A stretch of DNA of 64,000 nucleotides from an uncultured Fluviicola sp. (GTDB lineage Bacteria; Bacteroidota; Bacteroidia; Flavobacteriales_D; Crocinitomicaceae), in NCBI GenBank assembly GCA_913009205.1, contig CAJVYC010000002.1, forward strand, positions 1-64,000, given 5' to 3'. Positions 53,492 to 62,892 of this stretch are shown here, in pieces. Position numbers and translations under genes: made by a program. How positions within the stretch are numbered: position 1 is the first letter of the stretch; each line of letters opens with the position of its first letter. The notes below the pieces were generated by a model. That model was not told where the DNA came from, ran no database searches, and saw nothing but the letters and a program-made list of their open reading frames with translations.

Positions 53492-54859
53492 TTATAATCT
53501 CTCGTACTTACAACATGAATGAAGATTTTCATAAGCTACATCAGTAGCTTTGTGTGTGTCAGAGTCGTACCCAACTTCGGCAAGTGCTACTTTCAAATCA
53601 TCCAATGACAATTTCAAAGAGTCGAAACGCACTTTAAGCGATTGAGATTTTTGATCCCAATTGGCAAACGAAACACCAGCCATACTATTTAAAGTTCCTT
53701 CAATTGTTTCTTTACACATTCCGCAAATCCCAAAAACCTTGAAACGCTCTTCTTGATAAACGAACAATCTTTCTTCTTTTTGCACGAGTGTCTTTTTTGG
53801 TTCTTTAGCGAAGAAGCGGTATGAAATTCCACCGGTAATTTGAATTCCTGATGAAATCTGCGTCCCTCGCATAAATTGATACATTGGAATGTCAGCCGTT
53901 GCAAAAACAGAGATCTGTGGTTTCTTAAACATATATGTAGCCTGAGGCACAAAAGAAAGCATCGCACTTCCCGTAGACTCTTGCTCTATATTGTATAACG
54001 ATAAGATATTCAGGTTTTCATGTGCTTGCATTCTCCCAACCCATTCACCTTTAAGTTGGCCCAACAGACTCAATCTGTTGTTGAATACGCTTGTTCCTCC
54101 GTAAAAGCCAACTGTTGCATAATCACCAAATTTAATTCCCAAAGAGTTCCAACCTTTGTGAATATAGAGGGCGCTTGTAAATAATTTAAAATTCTTTTTC
54201 TTGAAATTCTTCAAATAGAATGCGTAGAACATCAAGTCATTGGACCCTGTTGTGGCTTGAACTGTTGGAGGCGATGTCTGCCAGATTTCAATAGAATCAA
54301 TGAATGGACTAGAAGGATCATCTTGATTCAAAAAATAGGATTGACCCACAAATGTTGAATCGTCATGTCTACCTAACGGCATTTTCAATCCCAACCCAAG
54401 TGTCAACTCAGATTGAATCGAATTTTTTTCATTTGAATAAACGTTGTATCGAGGAAAGAGGATTAAATCACCAAATCCCGATGAGGTAACCGACTCACTA
54501 TTAATATATTGAACACCGCCAGTCATAGTTGTGTCAGGATTCTCAGTAATCGTTCTGTTTAGATAATAACCCGCCGCTACTGAAAATGTCAACTTCTTTG
54601 TCAGGCCATAATCTGCTTTCAAGAAAAGGTAGTCGCTTGATAAATTATCGAAAAACGCAGTAGTATCTCTATCTCCAGACATAAATCGATCAGACCTTGT
54701 GTACTTATAAGAACCTACAAGTTGAACTTGTCTTTCTTGTAGAACACCAGCCGAAGCTCCACCTGCTAATGGAGAACCTCCACCACCAGAACAGCACCCC
54801 TGGCCAAAAGAGCTATTTCCAAGAAACAACGTAAGGATTGAAACAATTACTAAACGCAT
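53492..54859 (-). CDS. outer-membrane beta-barrel protein with C-terminal heavy-metal-associated (HMA) domain
   Basis: 455 residues. Signal peptide ends SSFGQ, followed by a Cys/Gly-rich start (GCCSGGGGSPLAGG). Residues 45-355 show alternating beta strands of a transporter-type barrel (SYKYTRSDRF, LILFPRYNVYS, LGLGLKMPLGRHDDSTF, ITGGISYRFF). Residues 370-455 are an HMA-type metal domain: FGICGMCKETIEGTLNSM (Cys379, Cys382), LKVRFDSLKLSLDDLKVALAEVGYDSD, ending HSCCKYER (Cys449, Cys450). Fusion of an outer-membrane barrel to an HMA domain is unusual and suggests copper- or other soft-metal handling at the outer membrane. Confidence 0.78.
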   Translation of the reverse strand: MRLVIVSILTLFLGNSSFGQGCCSGGGGSPLAGGASAGVLQERQVQLVGSYKYTRSDRFMSGDRDTTAFFDNLSSDYLFLKADYGLTKKLTFSVAAGYYLNRTITENPDTTMTGGVQYINSESVTSSGFGDLILFPRYNVYSNEKNSIQSELTLGLGLKMPLGRHDDSTFVGQSYFLNQDDPSSPFIDSIEIWQTSPPTVQATTGSNDLMFYAFYLKNFKKKNFKLFTSALYIHKGWNSLGIKFGDYATVGFYGGTSVFNNRLSLLGQLKGEWVGRMQAHENLNILSLYNIEQESTGSAMLSFVPQATYMFKKPQISVFATADIPMYQFMRGTQISSGIQITGGISYRFFAKEPKKTLVQKEERLFVYQEERFKVFGICGMCKETIEGTLNSMAGVSFANWDQKSQSLKVRFDSLKLSLDDLKVALAEVGYDSDTHKATDVAYENLHSCCKYERL

Positions 54860-54878
54860 AAGAAAGTAGATTTCTGAA

Positions 54879-55670
54879 TTACTTTACTTCGAATTTCTCA
54901 ACCACCGTTTCTTCATTGCTAGATACTTTCAGCATATAAATACCAGTTGCTAAATTATTCACATCTAGCTGAATTCCATCTACAAGAAGGTTTAAATCTG
55001 CCATTGAAACCGTTGAGAAAACTTTTCCATTCAATCCAATCACCTCTATAACCACAGCTTGAGGAGCAACCATTCCAACCGTAACGTTCAAAACAGAACT
55101 TGTTGGGTTAGGAAAACAAGAAACATCCAAATTGGTAACTTCCAATTCGGCAATTCCAACAGGTTGACACGCATTCGCAAGATCATCCAAAGCATAATTA
55201 ATTGATACCTCAGCTGCTTGACCGCTTGGTGAATTATTTTTATTATAATATACCTTATGATCTGTACATCCTAGAACGACAACCTTAGGCATTCCTGCTG
55301 ATCCATAATCAAACATATCTAATTCAGTAGAGCTAAAGAATTTTGCATTGGTAATACCACTTGCTGCGCACCAATCTTGAATCGTTACACATGAAGAATT
55401 TGAAAAATCATCCGTCATCCAATATTCAACGACACCTGGGTGACTAACAGCAAAACCCAAAACTGCATTGTGAACATCCAATAAAGGCCCCGCGCAAGTT
55501 GCACATGGCATTGTCCAACCTATTACAATTATTTTCCCAGCGTCTAATTCATCGAACAAATTATACGATGTTCCTGCGCAATCTGTAACTGTTGCATCTG
55601 TTGCATTCGTTTGTCCAAATGCTGTTGCGCTAAATAACAACGCCAACGTTAAACTTGCTAATAATTTCAT
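54879..55670 (-). CDS. secreted CxxC thioredoxin-like protein with T9SS type A sorting domain
   Basis: 263 residues. Signal peptide ends TAFGQ. A thioredoxin-like region follows: IIVIGWTMPCATCAGP with the active-site pair Cys56/Cys59, then GMPKVVVLG (cis-Pro position). More cysteines (DCAGTSYN, SSCVTIQDWCAAS, VLGCTDHK) are present. The last 75 residues are a T9SS type A domain (CFPNPTSSVLNVTV ... ATGIYMLKVSS). It would act at the cell surface. It is the first gene of the group with the HMA-barrel protein (20 bp gap), pointing to a joint metal or thiol function. Confidence 0.85.
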   Translation of the reverse strand: MKLLASLTLALLFSATAFGQTNATDATVTDCAGTSYNLFDELDAGKIIVIGWTMPCATCAGPLLDVHNAVLGFAVSHPGVVEYWMTDDFSNSSCVTIQDWCAASGITNAKFFSSTELDMFDYGSAGMPKVVVLGCTDHKVYYNKNNSPSGQAAEVSINYALDDLANACQPVGIAELEVTNLDVSCFPNPTSSVLNVTVGMVAPQAVVIEVIGLNGKVFSTVSMADLNLLVDGIQLDVNNLATGIYMLKVSSNEETVVEKFEVK

Positions 55671-55824
55671 ACACGTTTTATTTATAGGATTAGAGACTGC
55701 AATGTAACATGTATTTCTTTGAATTAATAATAGAATGTGTATTATTTAAGTCGAGTGAAGTGCGGGTTTATTTACTAGGAATCCAAACAATGCAATTTTC
55801 CAAATAAATCGTTACTTTCTCTAC

Positions 55825-56342
55825 TTGAAATTCAAATCGAAAATAGGGCACCTCGCCAAACTGAAAATGCATAACGTTACTGTAACGGATGAAATTCTAA
55901 AATCATTTTGGACAAAGGATGACATAGGATCGCTCTACAACCAGCGTTTCCACATCACTCTGGACGATCAGATTACATGGCAAGATGACTCTATTTCTTT
56001 GGGAAATAATACGGCCTATATTGCACTTTCAAAAGCGCGAATGAAGGAATTAAAAATTGATTTAGAATGATGAGCTTTCTGTAGAACTGAAACTCGATTT
56101 CTCAAAGTATGAGGTTCAAAGTTCCAGAGGAATTCACTGAAGTTATAGAGCAGGATCACGAGAGACGAGAGCGCTTCGATTCACTTCGAATGGGTGTTCA
56201 AAGAGCGATCATTTATCCGATCATTCAGATCAAATCCAGTGACAAAAAAATAGAGAAAAGCATCTTCTTTCTTGAAAACCTAAAACGCGCTCAAAAAGGA
56301 GAAGAAACAATGCATCATGTCTTAGGTAAAGATTTGCTCTAA
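55825..56342 (+). pseudogene. DUF1905/OmdA-like gene split by two single-base frameshifts
   Basis: The first part (from TTG 55825; VTVTDEILKSF, YIALSKARMKELKIDL) matches the DUF1905 half of a common protein, and the last part (56109-56342; FKVPEEFTEVIEQDHERRERF, ETMHHVLGKDLL) its OmdA/YdeI C-terminal half. The linking piece lies in a third frame (DELSVELKLDFSKYE, 56069-56112). Removing one T near 56068 and one G near 56112 would restore a continuous protein. Real pseudogene or assembly error; both shifts are +1. Confidence 0.7.
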
Positions 56343-56369
56343 TAATTATATATTTGAGCCATAAATATA

Positions 56370-57512
56370 ATGCTCATGTCTGTTTACTTGGATAACGCGG
56401 CGACAACGCCTATTGCACCAGAAGTTATAGAAGCTATGCTTCCTGTTTTGAAAGAAGGATTTGGAAACCCATCATCGGCCCATAGTTACGGTCGGAAGTC
56501 AAAGGCTCTTATCGAAACTTCAAGGCGTTCAATTGCGAAACACTTGAACTGTTTACCTTCCGAAATTATTTTCACTTCAGGTGGAACGGAAGCTGATAAT
56601 ATGGCGTTCAATTCCGCTGTAAATCAAATGGGTGTAACGCACATTGTCACTTCTAAGTTGGAACATCATGCAGTTGGACATACCGCTGAGCACATGAAGT
56701 CAGATGCAGTGCGCGTTTCTTACGTAAACGTTTGCAAAAAAGGAAACGTCGATTTAAAGGACCTTGAACGATTGCTGCAATATGAAGATAAAACGCTTGT
56801 ATCCTTGATGCATGCAAACAATGAAATATCAACTCTTCTTCCTATCGATAAGGTAAGTGAACTGTGCCGAAAATACAACGCACTTTTCCATTCAGATACC
56901 GTTCAAACAATGTGTCACTATAAATTTGATTTAAAAGCATTGGATATTGATTTCATTGCAGGAGCCGCACACAAGTTCCACGGACCAAAAGGAATTGGAT
57001 TTCTTTACATCAACAAAGACCGTAAGGCTGACGTGCTAATTCATGGTGGAGCTCAAGAAAGAGGTCTTCGCGGTGGAACGGAAAATGTTTACGGAATTGT
57101 TGGAATGGCGAAAGCAATGGACTTGGCTTATGAAGATCTTTTAGGTCATAAAAATCACGTACAGGAATTGAAAACGTACATGATCAACCAATTAAAAGAG
57201 TACTTCAACACAATTAATTTCCATGGCGAAACGGCCCCAGAAAAGTCATTGTATACAGTTCTAAATGTTTGTTTCCCTAAAAACGAAAAATCAAGCGTGT
57301 TACTTTTTACTTTGGATATGAAAGGCGTTGCAGTTTCTGGAGGTAGCGCTTGCTCCTCTGGAGCTTCGAAAGGTTCTCATGTTTTGGAAGGAATTGGAGC
57401 AGATATGGAGCGTCCGAATGTGCGTTTCTCATTCTCAAGACTCACAACTAAGGAAGAAATTGATTTTGCGCTTGATCAGGTAAAATCTGTTTTCGAGAAG
57501 ACATTGGCTTAA
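56370..57512 (+). CDS. cysteine desulfurase (IscS/NifS-like)
   Basis: 380 residues. Fold type I PLP enzyme: YLDNAATTPIAPEV, FTSGGTEADNMAF, HANNEIST, HSDTVQTMCH, AAHKFHGPKG (Schiff-base Lys) and the catalytic loop SGGSACSSGASKGSHVL (Cys). It mobilises sulfur from cysteine for iron-sulfur clusters or thio-modifications. The short active-site loop is of the IscS/group I type. Met1 or Met3 (56376) may be the start. Confidence 0.93.
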   Translation: MLMSVYLDNAATTPIAPEVIEAMLPVLKEGFGNPSSAHSYGRKSKALIETSRRSIAKHLNCLPSEIIFTSGGTEADNMAFNSAVNQMGVTHIVTSKLEHHAVGHTAEHMKSDAVRVSYVNVCKKGNVDLKDLERLLQYEDKTLVSLMHANNEISTLLPIDKVSELCRKYNALFHSDTVQTMCHYKFDLKALDIDFIAGAAHKFHGPKGIGFLYINKDRKADVLIHGGAQERGLRGGTENVYGIVGMAKAMDLAYEDLLGHKNHVQELKTYMINQLKEYFNTINFHGETAPEKSLYTVLNVCFPKNEKSSVLLFTLDMKGVAVSGGSACSSGASKGSHVLEGIGADMERPNVRFSFSRLTTKEEIDFALDQVKSVFEKTLA

Positions 57513-57531
57513 TTTCGTATTTTGTCATTGC

Positions 57532-58656
57532 ATGGAAGATAATGATATTCACATCCTCATATTAAGTTCTTGGTATCCATCAAAAGAATATCCCTTTTTA
57601 GGCAATTTCGTTGAGCGTCAAGCGCGACTCTTGGGGAAACGATATAAAGTTACCGTAGTTCATACAGTTGCAAAAGATAACGGTGCAATTGAATTCAAAA
57701 AATCCAAGAAAACAGAATTCAATGAAATTCTTGTTAAATACAATGGCAACGGACACATTTTCGCGAGAAAGAAACAAGAACGCGCTGCACTAATTCGCGG
57801 GATTGATAGTTTAGACAATGTAAATTTGATCATTGGAAATGTATTGCTGCCAAGAGGGTGGCAATTTTTAGTCGCAAGAAAGAACTTTGGATGTCCTGTA
57901 TATTATATCGAACATGGATCTTACTTTAGACCTAAAGGACCTTTTAAATGGGGCCGAATGCACCATTGGATTCTAGGTCAAATTCGTAAAAAATCAACAG
58001 AGATTATTGCCGTATCCGATTTTTTAAAAGTGGATATGCAGCCAAATTTCAAAAAAAGAGAAATCAATGTTATCGGAAATCATATTGATATTAATTTATT
58101 TTCCGCAAAGCCTAAGGTTAAGAATGACAAAACTCAATTCTTGCATGTTTCAACATTCGATCACAACACTAAAAACCCCGATGGAATAATTGAAGCGGTT
58201 GAATTGCTAAAAAAGGAAAACGCAAACTTCAAATTGACAATCATTTGCGATGAAGACATTGCAGATTGGATAAAGCACTGCGAAGAATTAGGCTTGAACG
58301 ATGTTATTGAATTTATTGGCCCGTTGCAATGGCACGAGCTTGCACCCTATTATCACGCGTCTGATGCATTCCTTTTGTTTTCAGATTATGAAACCTTCTC
58401 AATCGTATTAGCGGAAGCCTGGGCTACGGGAACACCTGTAATATCAACTTCTGTTGGAATTGCCAATGGAATGAGTTCTGAATTGGGAATTCAAGTTGAA
58501 AAAGGAATTAGCGAAGATCTAAAAAACGCGATGCTTCAATTTATGAATAGCGAAGTTCAATTCGATCAAAATAAGCTGGCAGCAAAAGCCGCAGAATATT
58601 CTTCAGCGTCAATATTAAACGAATGGACCAAACTTGTCGGTAAGCATGTTGGATAA
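57532..58656 (+). CDS. glycosyltransferase family 4 protein
   Basis: 374 residues, no signal peptide. GT-B fold with N-domain SSWYPSKEYPFLGNFVERQARLL and C-domain FLHVSTFDHNTKNPDGIIEAVELL, then the nucleotide-sugar block SDYETFSIVLAEAWATGTPVIST (E-x7-E style). It moves a sugar from an activated donor, probably in surface glycan or glycolipid synthesis; donor and acceptor are unknown. Its 3' end overlaps the next gene by 11 bp, so the two are coupled. Confidence 0.9.
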   Translation: MEDNDIHILILSSWYPSKEYPFLGNFVERQARLLGKRYKVTVVHTVAKDNGAIEFKKSKKTEFNEILVKYNGNGHIFARKKQERAALIRGIDSLDNVNLIIGNVLLPRGWQFLVARKNFGCPVYYIEHGSYFRPKGPFKWGRMHHWILGQIRKKSTEIIAVSDFLKVDMQPNFKKREINVIGNHIDINLFSAKPKVKNDKTQFLHVSTFDHNTKNPDGIIEAVELLKKENANFKLTIICDEDIADWIKHCEELGLNDVIEFIGPLQWHELAPYYHASDAFLLFSDYETFSIVLAEAWATGTPVISTSVGIANGMSSELGIQVEKGISEDLKNAMLQFMNSEVQFDQNKLAAKAAEYSSASILNEWTKLVGKHVG

Positions 58657-59092
58657 ACAATTGGTATATAAAACGCTAAAAACAGAGTTGATGGGTCGAA
58701 TCCATCGGATTCAAGTTCAATTTGATGAACTTCAAAAATCGCTCACAAACGAAACGAAAAGCTCTGCGGGTGACAAGCATGAAACAGGTCGTGCGATGGC
58801 TCAATTAGAGCAAGAAAAGCTTTCCAAATCGTTAAACCAAATGACATTGTTGCGCAGTGCGCTAGCAAAAGTGAATCCAGAAGATGAGCACTCGATCATT
58901 CAATACGGTAGTTTGGTTAAATCTAGCAGAGGCTATTTCTTCTTTTCCGTTGGACTTGGGCAAATAGATGTAGGCAGCGAAACCGTTTTTTGTTTGACGG
59001 CAACAAGCCCAATGGGACAGCAGCTTTTGGGGAAAAGTAAAGGCGATAGCGTTCAAATGAGCGGCCAGATTGAAATTCTAGATCTTATTTAA
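58646..59092 (+). CDS. GreA/GreB C-terminal-domain-like protein
   Basis: 148 residues from the ATG at 58646. An N-terminal coiled-coil-like part (LKTELMGRIHRIQVQFDELQ, SSAGDKHETGRAMAQLEQEKL) and a C-terminal beta domain (SIIQYGSLVKSSRGYFFFSVGLG, FCLTATSPMGQQLLGKSKGD) match Bacteroidota GreA/B-like proteins, often misannotated. The transcript-cleavage acidic tip of true GreA is not evident. Role in transcription is inferred. Overlaps the glycosyltransferase 3' end and meets the convergent T9SS gene. Confidence 0.75.
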   Translation: MLDKQLVYKTLKTELMGRIHRIQVQFDELQKSLTNETKSSAGDKHETGRAMAQLEQEKLSKSLNQMTLLRSALAKVNPEDEHSIIQYGSLVKSSRGYFFFSVGLGQIDVGSETVFCLTATSPMGQQLLGKSKGDSVQMSGQIEILDLI

Positions 59093-62048
59093 GAATAGTA
59101 ACATGTCCGTTAAATTCGTACTTCGAATCATTCAATAAATCCTTAGCGGTAATTGTCCAAACAAAAGTTCCAGCTTGAACGTATTGACCATTATACGTTC
59201 CATCCCAACCTTGATTAGGATCCTTATTGATCCAAATTTGTTGCCCCCAACGGTTGTAGAGGGTCAATTCAAAATTGTAAATATCTACTCCTTCGATATA
59301 GACATTCCAAAGCTGGTTGAATTCATCTCCATCCGGCGTAAATGTATTCGGAGCGTAAAAAATAACTTCGGGATATACTTGAACCAGTTGAGTAATCGTA
59401 TCAAAACAGCCCAATTCAGATTCAACAATTAAAATCACTTCATAGGTTCCTACTTGACCGTCTGGAAAATCTATTGTTGGGTTATAACTCGTCGAATTTG
59501 CTTGTGACCCTTCTTCGAAATACCATTGGTAATAAGCGCCGCCAATCGATCCATTATTGAAAACAACATTCGTATTGAACATAGTTACAGGCAAAGGACT
59601 GTAAGTAAAATTGGCTATGGGAACTGGCTGAACGACCAAAGCGCCTGGAAAAAATGCAGTTCCAACACAACCGTCAGATGAAGTTACAACCATTTCCAAG
59701 TCGTAATCCCCTGCCGTCCATGGCCCTGTTGATATCGACTCGAGACTTGAAAATAATTCAGTTCCATTTACAGTCCAGTTGATAATATCACTCAAATTCG
59801 GATCTGTTGTATTGATTATTTCAAACGTCGCTGGTTCGCACTGTGGTGGACTTGTGATTAAATAAGAAGGCTCAGGAACGGGTGAAACTGTCACCGTATT
59901 ACTAATCACAAAAGGAGTGGATTCACATCCGTCTGTAATCGTCACTGTATAAACTATTGTTGAAGCTGGAGAAACTGTTATTGCATCTATTCCAGCCGTT
60001 GTATTCACAGCCCCAGAACTCCACATGAAGGTATAAGGCGCACCCATTCCACCGCTTGCCGTAGCATTGATCGTCGTTTGATCACCAGGACAGATCGATA
60101 CGTTTGCGGAAATTGTTCCGTCCAGTGGAGGGTTAACCGTAACAATAACAGAATCAATTTCTGAAATACATCCGTTTTCATTTTCTGCATACACATAAAA
60201 AATAGAATCATTTATTGGCAACACATTTTGAGTATTAGTCGTGTCTGCTGTGAAATCCCAATGATAAGAGAAAACTGTTCCGCCAATTGCGGCAGCGCTA
60301 ATATCAGTTGAATCGTTTTGACAAATAAGAACATCTGCACTTGCTGTTACAACAACAGGTGATGGATCTATTACTAAAACGTTTTGACAAACAACACATC
60401 CAATTGCCGTTCGAGAACATACATTGTAAACACCACTTGGAAGGTTAACAAAGAAGGAATCTATTTGCCATGTTAATCCACCATCATTGCTGTAATCATC
60501 GGCTAAAAGATTGTCAACATGAATTTCTCCATCAGCCAATCCATTGCACGAAGGATCAACAAAGGTGACTAATTGCACAGGTGCTTGAACACTGACTACG
60601 ATTGTATCTGTTGCAGCACAAACCGGTGCAAATGTGATATCGTCTAAGGCAAAGTCATTTCCTGACCCTGCCGTACTTTGATTTACAATACTCAAAACTG
60701 CAGAAACTGCAGCTCCAGAGTTCCAAGAATCGGCAGCCTGTCCCCAAGTACAAATTCCGCCTGTTGAATTAACAGGACCAATAGCTACTCCATTTATGTA
60801 CAGCTGAAGATTTGCGGGATTCGGGTCATTACTGACACGCATTGCCCAGAAAGAGAATAAATAATCCGTATTGGGAGTTACAGGTACCGTTTGACTCCAA
60901 ACATTGATATTGGGAACCGATGCTCCGTTAGCAACAAACATATTGGTCGCTCCTGTAGTATGATCTGTACATCCAGGGAAATTATTATGTACAAGGTTTG
61001 CAGCTGTTGTGATTGCCCATTCTCCAGCATTCGAAAGCAGTCCCCATACTCCACCACTTCCAACTGCATATCCAGTTGTAAAGTTGTTTGATGCGGCAGT
61101 TGTGCCTCCTTCAAAATCTCCATTCGCTACGATGTTCGAAAGTGGAATTCCAGCAACGACACTGTACGTTCCAGAAGTTGTAGCGTTAATTGTTTGCGTT
61201 GTCGCTCCGTTCGACCATAAATAAGAATCAAATCCCGGCCCTGCATCTAAGATCAAAGCATTTCCCGAACAAAAAGATGTATCGTTTCCTAAATCAATAT
61301 CATTCATTAATGAAACGTCTACGGTTGATACAATAGGTCCACAGTTTGTTATTTCAGTATAAGAATACAGTCCAGAATTATTAACAGTTGGATCAAATGT
61401 CCCCAAATCCCCGTTAGTTAAGACTGAAGGTCCAGTCCATGTTCCACCAGCAGGAATAGCAGTAAAGAAAGGGAACAAGTCGAATGGAACAAGTGAAGAG
61501 CAATCTATATAAACGATATCTTCTGATGTTGAGCTTATACATTGAGTAAACAACATATCTTCCATCACAATATCGACACCGTTACCGCCTGTAGAGTTAC
61601 AATGAATCACAAATCGAACACCAGGGGTTGATGCAATGAAACTAAACGTTATTTGTTGAAATACATTTGTTAAATTAATTGTTGTAGACGCAAGAATATT
61701 ATTTAAATCGTCAAAAGCTGTGAAGGTGACATTGGTCACACCAAAAGATTGTCGTGTCCAAAATGAAATTTCAGCGTCTGATCCGACACAATAACCACTT
61801 ACTGTCCTATCGTAAACGTCTATATCTCCTAATCCATTGACAACGTTAAACCATCCATGTTGAGAGCCGCTAAGTATGTAAGCTGCATTATTCCATACCG
61901 AACCATAAGTTGTCCCAGGAATACTTCCAATTACTGGAGCTGCCCCTTCAAAATCTTCAAATAGCATTACTGTAGGGTTAGCACACTGCGCATTTGACCC
62001 AAACACTGCTATTAAACAAAATAAACCACTCAATAAAAAACTTTTCAT
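59085..62048 (-). CDS. large secreted protein with PKD-like domains and T9SS type B sorting domain
   Basis: 987 residues. Signal peptide ends GSNAQ. The N-terminal 190 residues are a MAM/choice-of-anchor-like beta-sandwich (EDFEGAAPVIG, GNGVDIVMEDMLF). Two Ig/PKD-like stretches, a second jelly-roll-like region (residues 300-480, VANGDFEGGTT) and an SprB-like unit (VDPSCNGLADGEIHVDNL) follow, then PKD (NFTYSPLPVTMFNTNVVFNN) and the type B gliding-motility C-domain (APNTFTPDGDEFNQLWNV ... LYNRWGQQIWINKD ... GWDGTYNG). A surface adhesin or matrix protein is the likely role. Confidence 0.88.
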   Translation of the reverse strand: MKSFLLSGLFCLIAVFGSNAQCANPTVMLFEDFEGAAPVIGSIPGTTYGSVWNNAAYILSGSQHGWFNVVNGLGDIDVYDRTVSGYCVGSDAEISFWTRQSFGVTNVTFTAFDDLNNILASTTINLTNVFQQITFSFIASTPGVRFVIHCNSTGGNGVDIVMEDMLFTQCISSTSEDIVYIDCSSLVPFDLFPFFTAIPAGGTWTGPSVLTNGDLGTFDPTVNNSGLYSYTEITNCGPIVSTVDVSLMNDIDLGNDTSFCSGNALILDAGPGFDSYLWSNGATTQTINATTSGTYSVVAGIPLSNIVANGDFEGGTTAASNNFTTGYAVGSGGVWGLLSNAGEWAITTAANLVHNNFPGCTDHTTGATNMFVANGASVPNINVWSQTVPVTPNTDYLFSFWAMRVSNDPNPANLQLYINGVAIGPVNSTGGICTWGQAADSWNSGAAVSAVLSIVNQSTAGSGNDFALDDITFAPVCAATDTIVVSVQAPVQLVTFVDPSCNGLADGEIHVDNLLADDYSNDGGLTWQIDSFFVNLPSGVYNVCSRTAIGCVVCQNVLVIDPSPVVVTASADVLICQNDSTDISAAAIGGTVFSYHWDFTADTTNTQNVLPINDSIFYVYAENENGCISEIDSVIVTVNPPLDGTISANVSICPGDQTTINATASGGMGAPYTFMWSSGAVNTTAGIDAITVSPASTIVYTVTITDGCESTPFVISNTVTVSPVPEPSYLITSPPQCEPATFEIINTTDPNLSDIINWTVNGTELFSSLESISTGPWTAGDYDLEMVVTSSDGCVGTAFFPGALVVQPVPIANFTYSPLPVTMFNTNVVFNNGSIGGAYYQWYFEEGSQANSTSYNPTIDFPDGQVGTYEVILIVESELGCFDTITQLVQVYPEVIFYAPNTFTPDGDEFNQLWNVYIEGVDIYNFELTLYNRWGQQIWINKDPNQGWDGTYNGQYVQAGTFVWTITAKDLLNDSKYEFNGHVTILK

Positions 62049-62175
62049 TCGCTTCTATTATAATTTTTTATAATTACAGTTTAGTGATATTCGTCTGTAA
62101 GCTAAACGTGAAAATAACACATGCGCTGCTAATTAGCAAAAGTAAGGGGTATACAAAGTGTTAACCAGTGATGAA

Positions 62176-62892
62176 TCAGATAAGGTCCGACAGATTGTCA
62201 ACACCAATAAAACGCTCAGCGGTGAACCCTTCCGCATATTTAAATCCAGCAGGACGACCAAATTCCATCATTCTCGCAGAAACTGATTCTAAAAAATCCA
62301 ATCCAGAAATTGGAGTTTCAGGTTCCGTTGAATCCGGATTGTAAAATTGTGTTTTATACGCTTGAACCGCATTTATTTTACGCTCATGGTATTTCGTAAC
62401 GTCCACAACGAAATCAGGTTTGATATAATAATCTTGAATGTAATGATAAACCGCATTAGGTCTGATTGCCTTTTGTTCACTTCCCTCCCACTCCGTTTTA
62501 CACATGATCAATCCTGATAGAAAACAAGATTCTGAAACCAGTTTTGAAGCACGTCCATGGTCAGGATGTCTGTCATTCAAGGCATTCATCAAAACAATTT
62601 CCGGCTGAAATCTTCGAATTTGTTCAATAATCAATCGTTTATTCACTTCGTTGATTTCAAAAAAACCATCGGTCATTTTCAGATTCACCCTTGCGTGAAT
62701 CCCCATGATTTCAGAAGCGGCTGTGGCCTCTTCGTAACGAGATTCAATCGTACCACGAGATCCCATTTCACCTTGTGTCAAATCGACTATTCCAACTTTA
62801 GATCCAGCTTCGATTTGTTTCATTAACGTACCTGCACAACCCAATTCAGCATCATCGGGATGTGCAGCAAAAACTAAAATATCTAATTTCAT
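62176..62892 (-). CDS. bshB1: bacillithiol biosynthesis deacetylase BshB1
   Basis: 238 residues. LmbE-type zinc deacetylase: AHPDDAELGCAGTL (residues 10-23, metal and catalytic Asp), LTQGEMGSRG, NALNDRHPDHGRAS (ligand His) and the C-terminal GRPAGFKYAEGF block characteristic of BshB1. It removes acetyl from GlcNAc-malate to make GlcN-malate, a precursor of bacillithiol. This implies bacillithiol as the low-molecular thiol here. It overlaps the ccsA stop by 4 bp (ATGA), so it is coupled to that gene. Confidence 0.95.
   Translation of the reverse strand: MKLDILVFAAHPDDAELGCAGTLMKQIEAGSKVGIVDLTQGEMGSRGTIESRYEEATAASEIMGIHARVNLKMTDGFFEINEVNKRLIIEQIRRFQPEIVLMNALNDRHPDHGRASKLVSESCFLSGLIMCKTEWEGSEQKAIRPNAVYHYIQDYYIKPDFVVDVTKYHERKINAVQAYKTQFYNPDSTEPETPISGLDFLESVSARMMEFGRPAGFKYAEGFTAERFIGVDNLSDLI

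Noticed and set aside
59175-59432. Plus-strand 85-residue reading within the large T9SS gene
   Set aside because: Antisense shadow of the conserved gliding-motility C-terminal domain.
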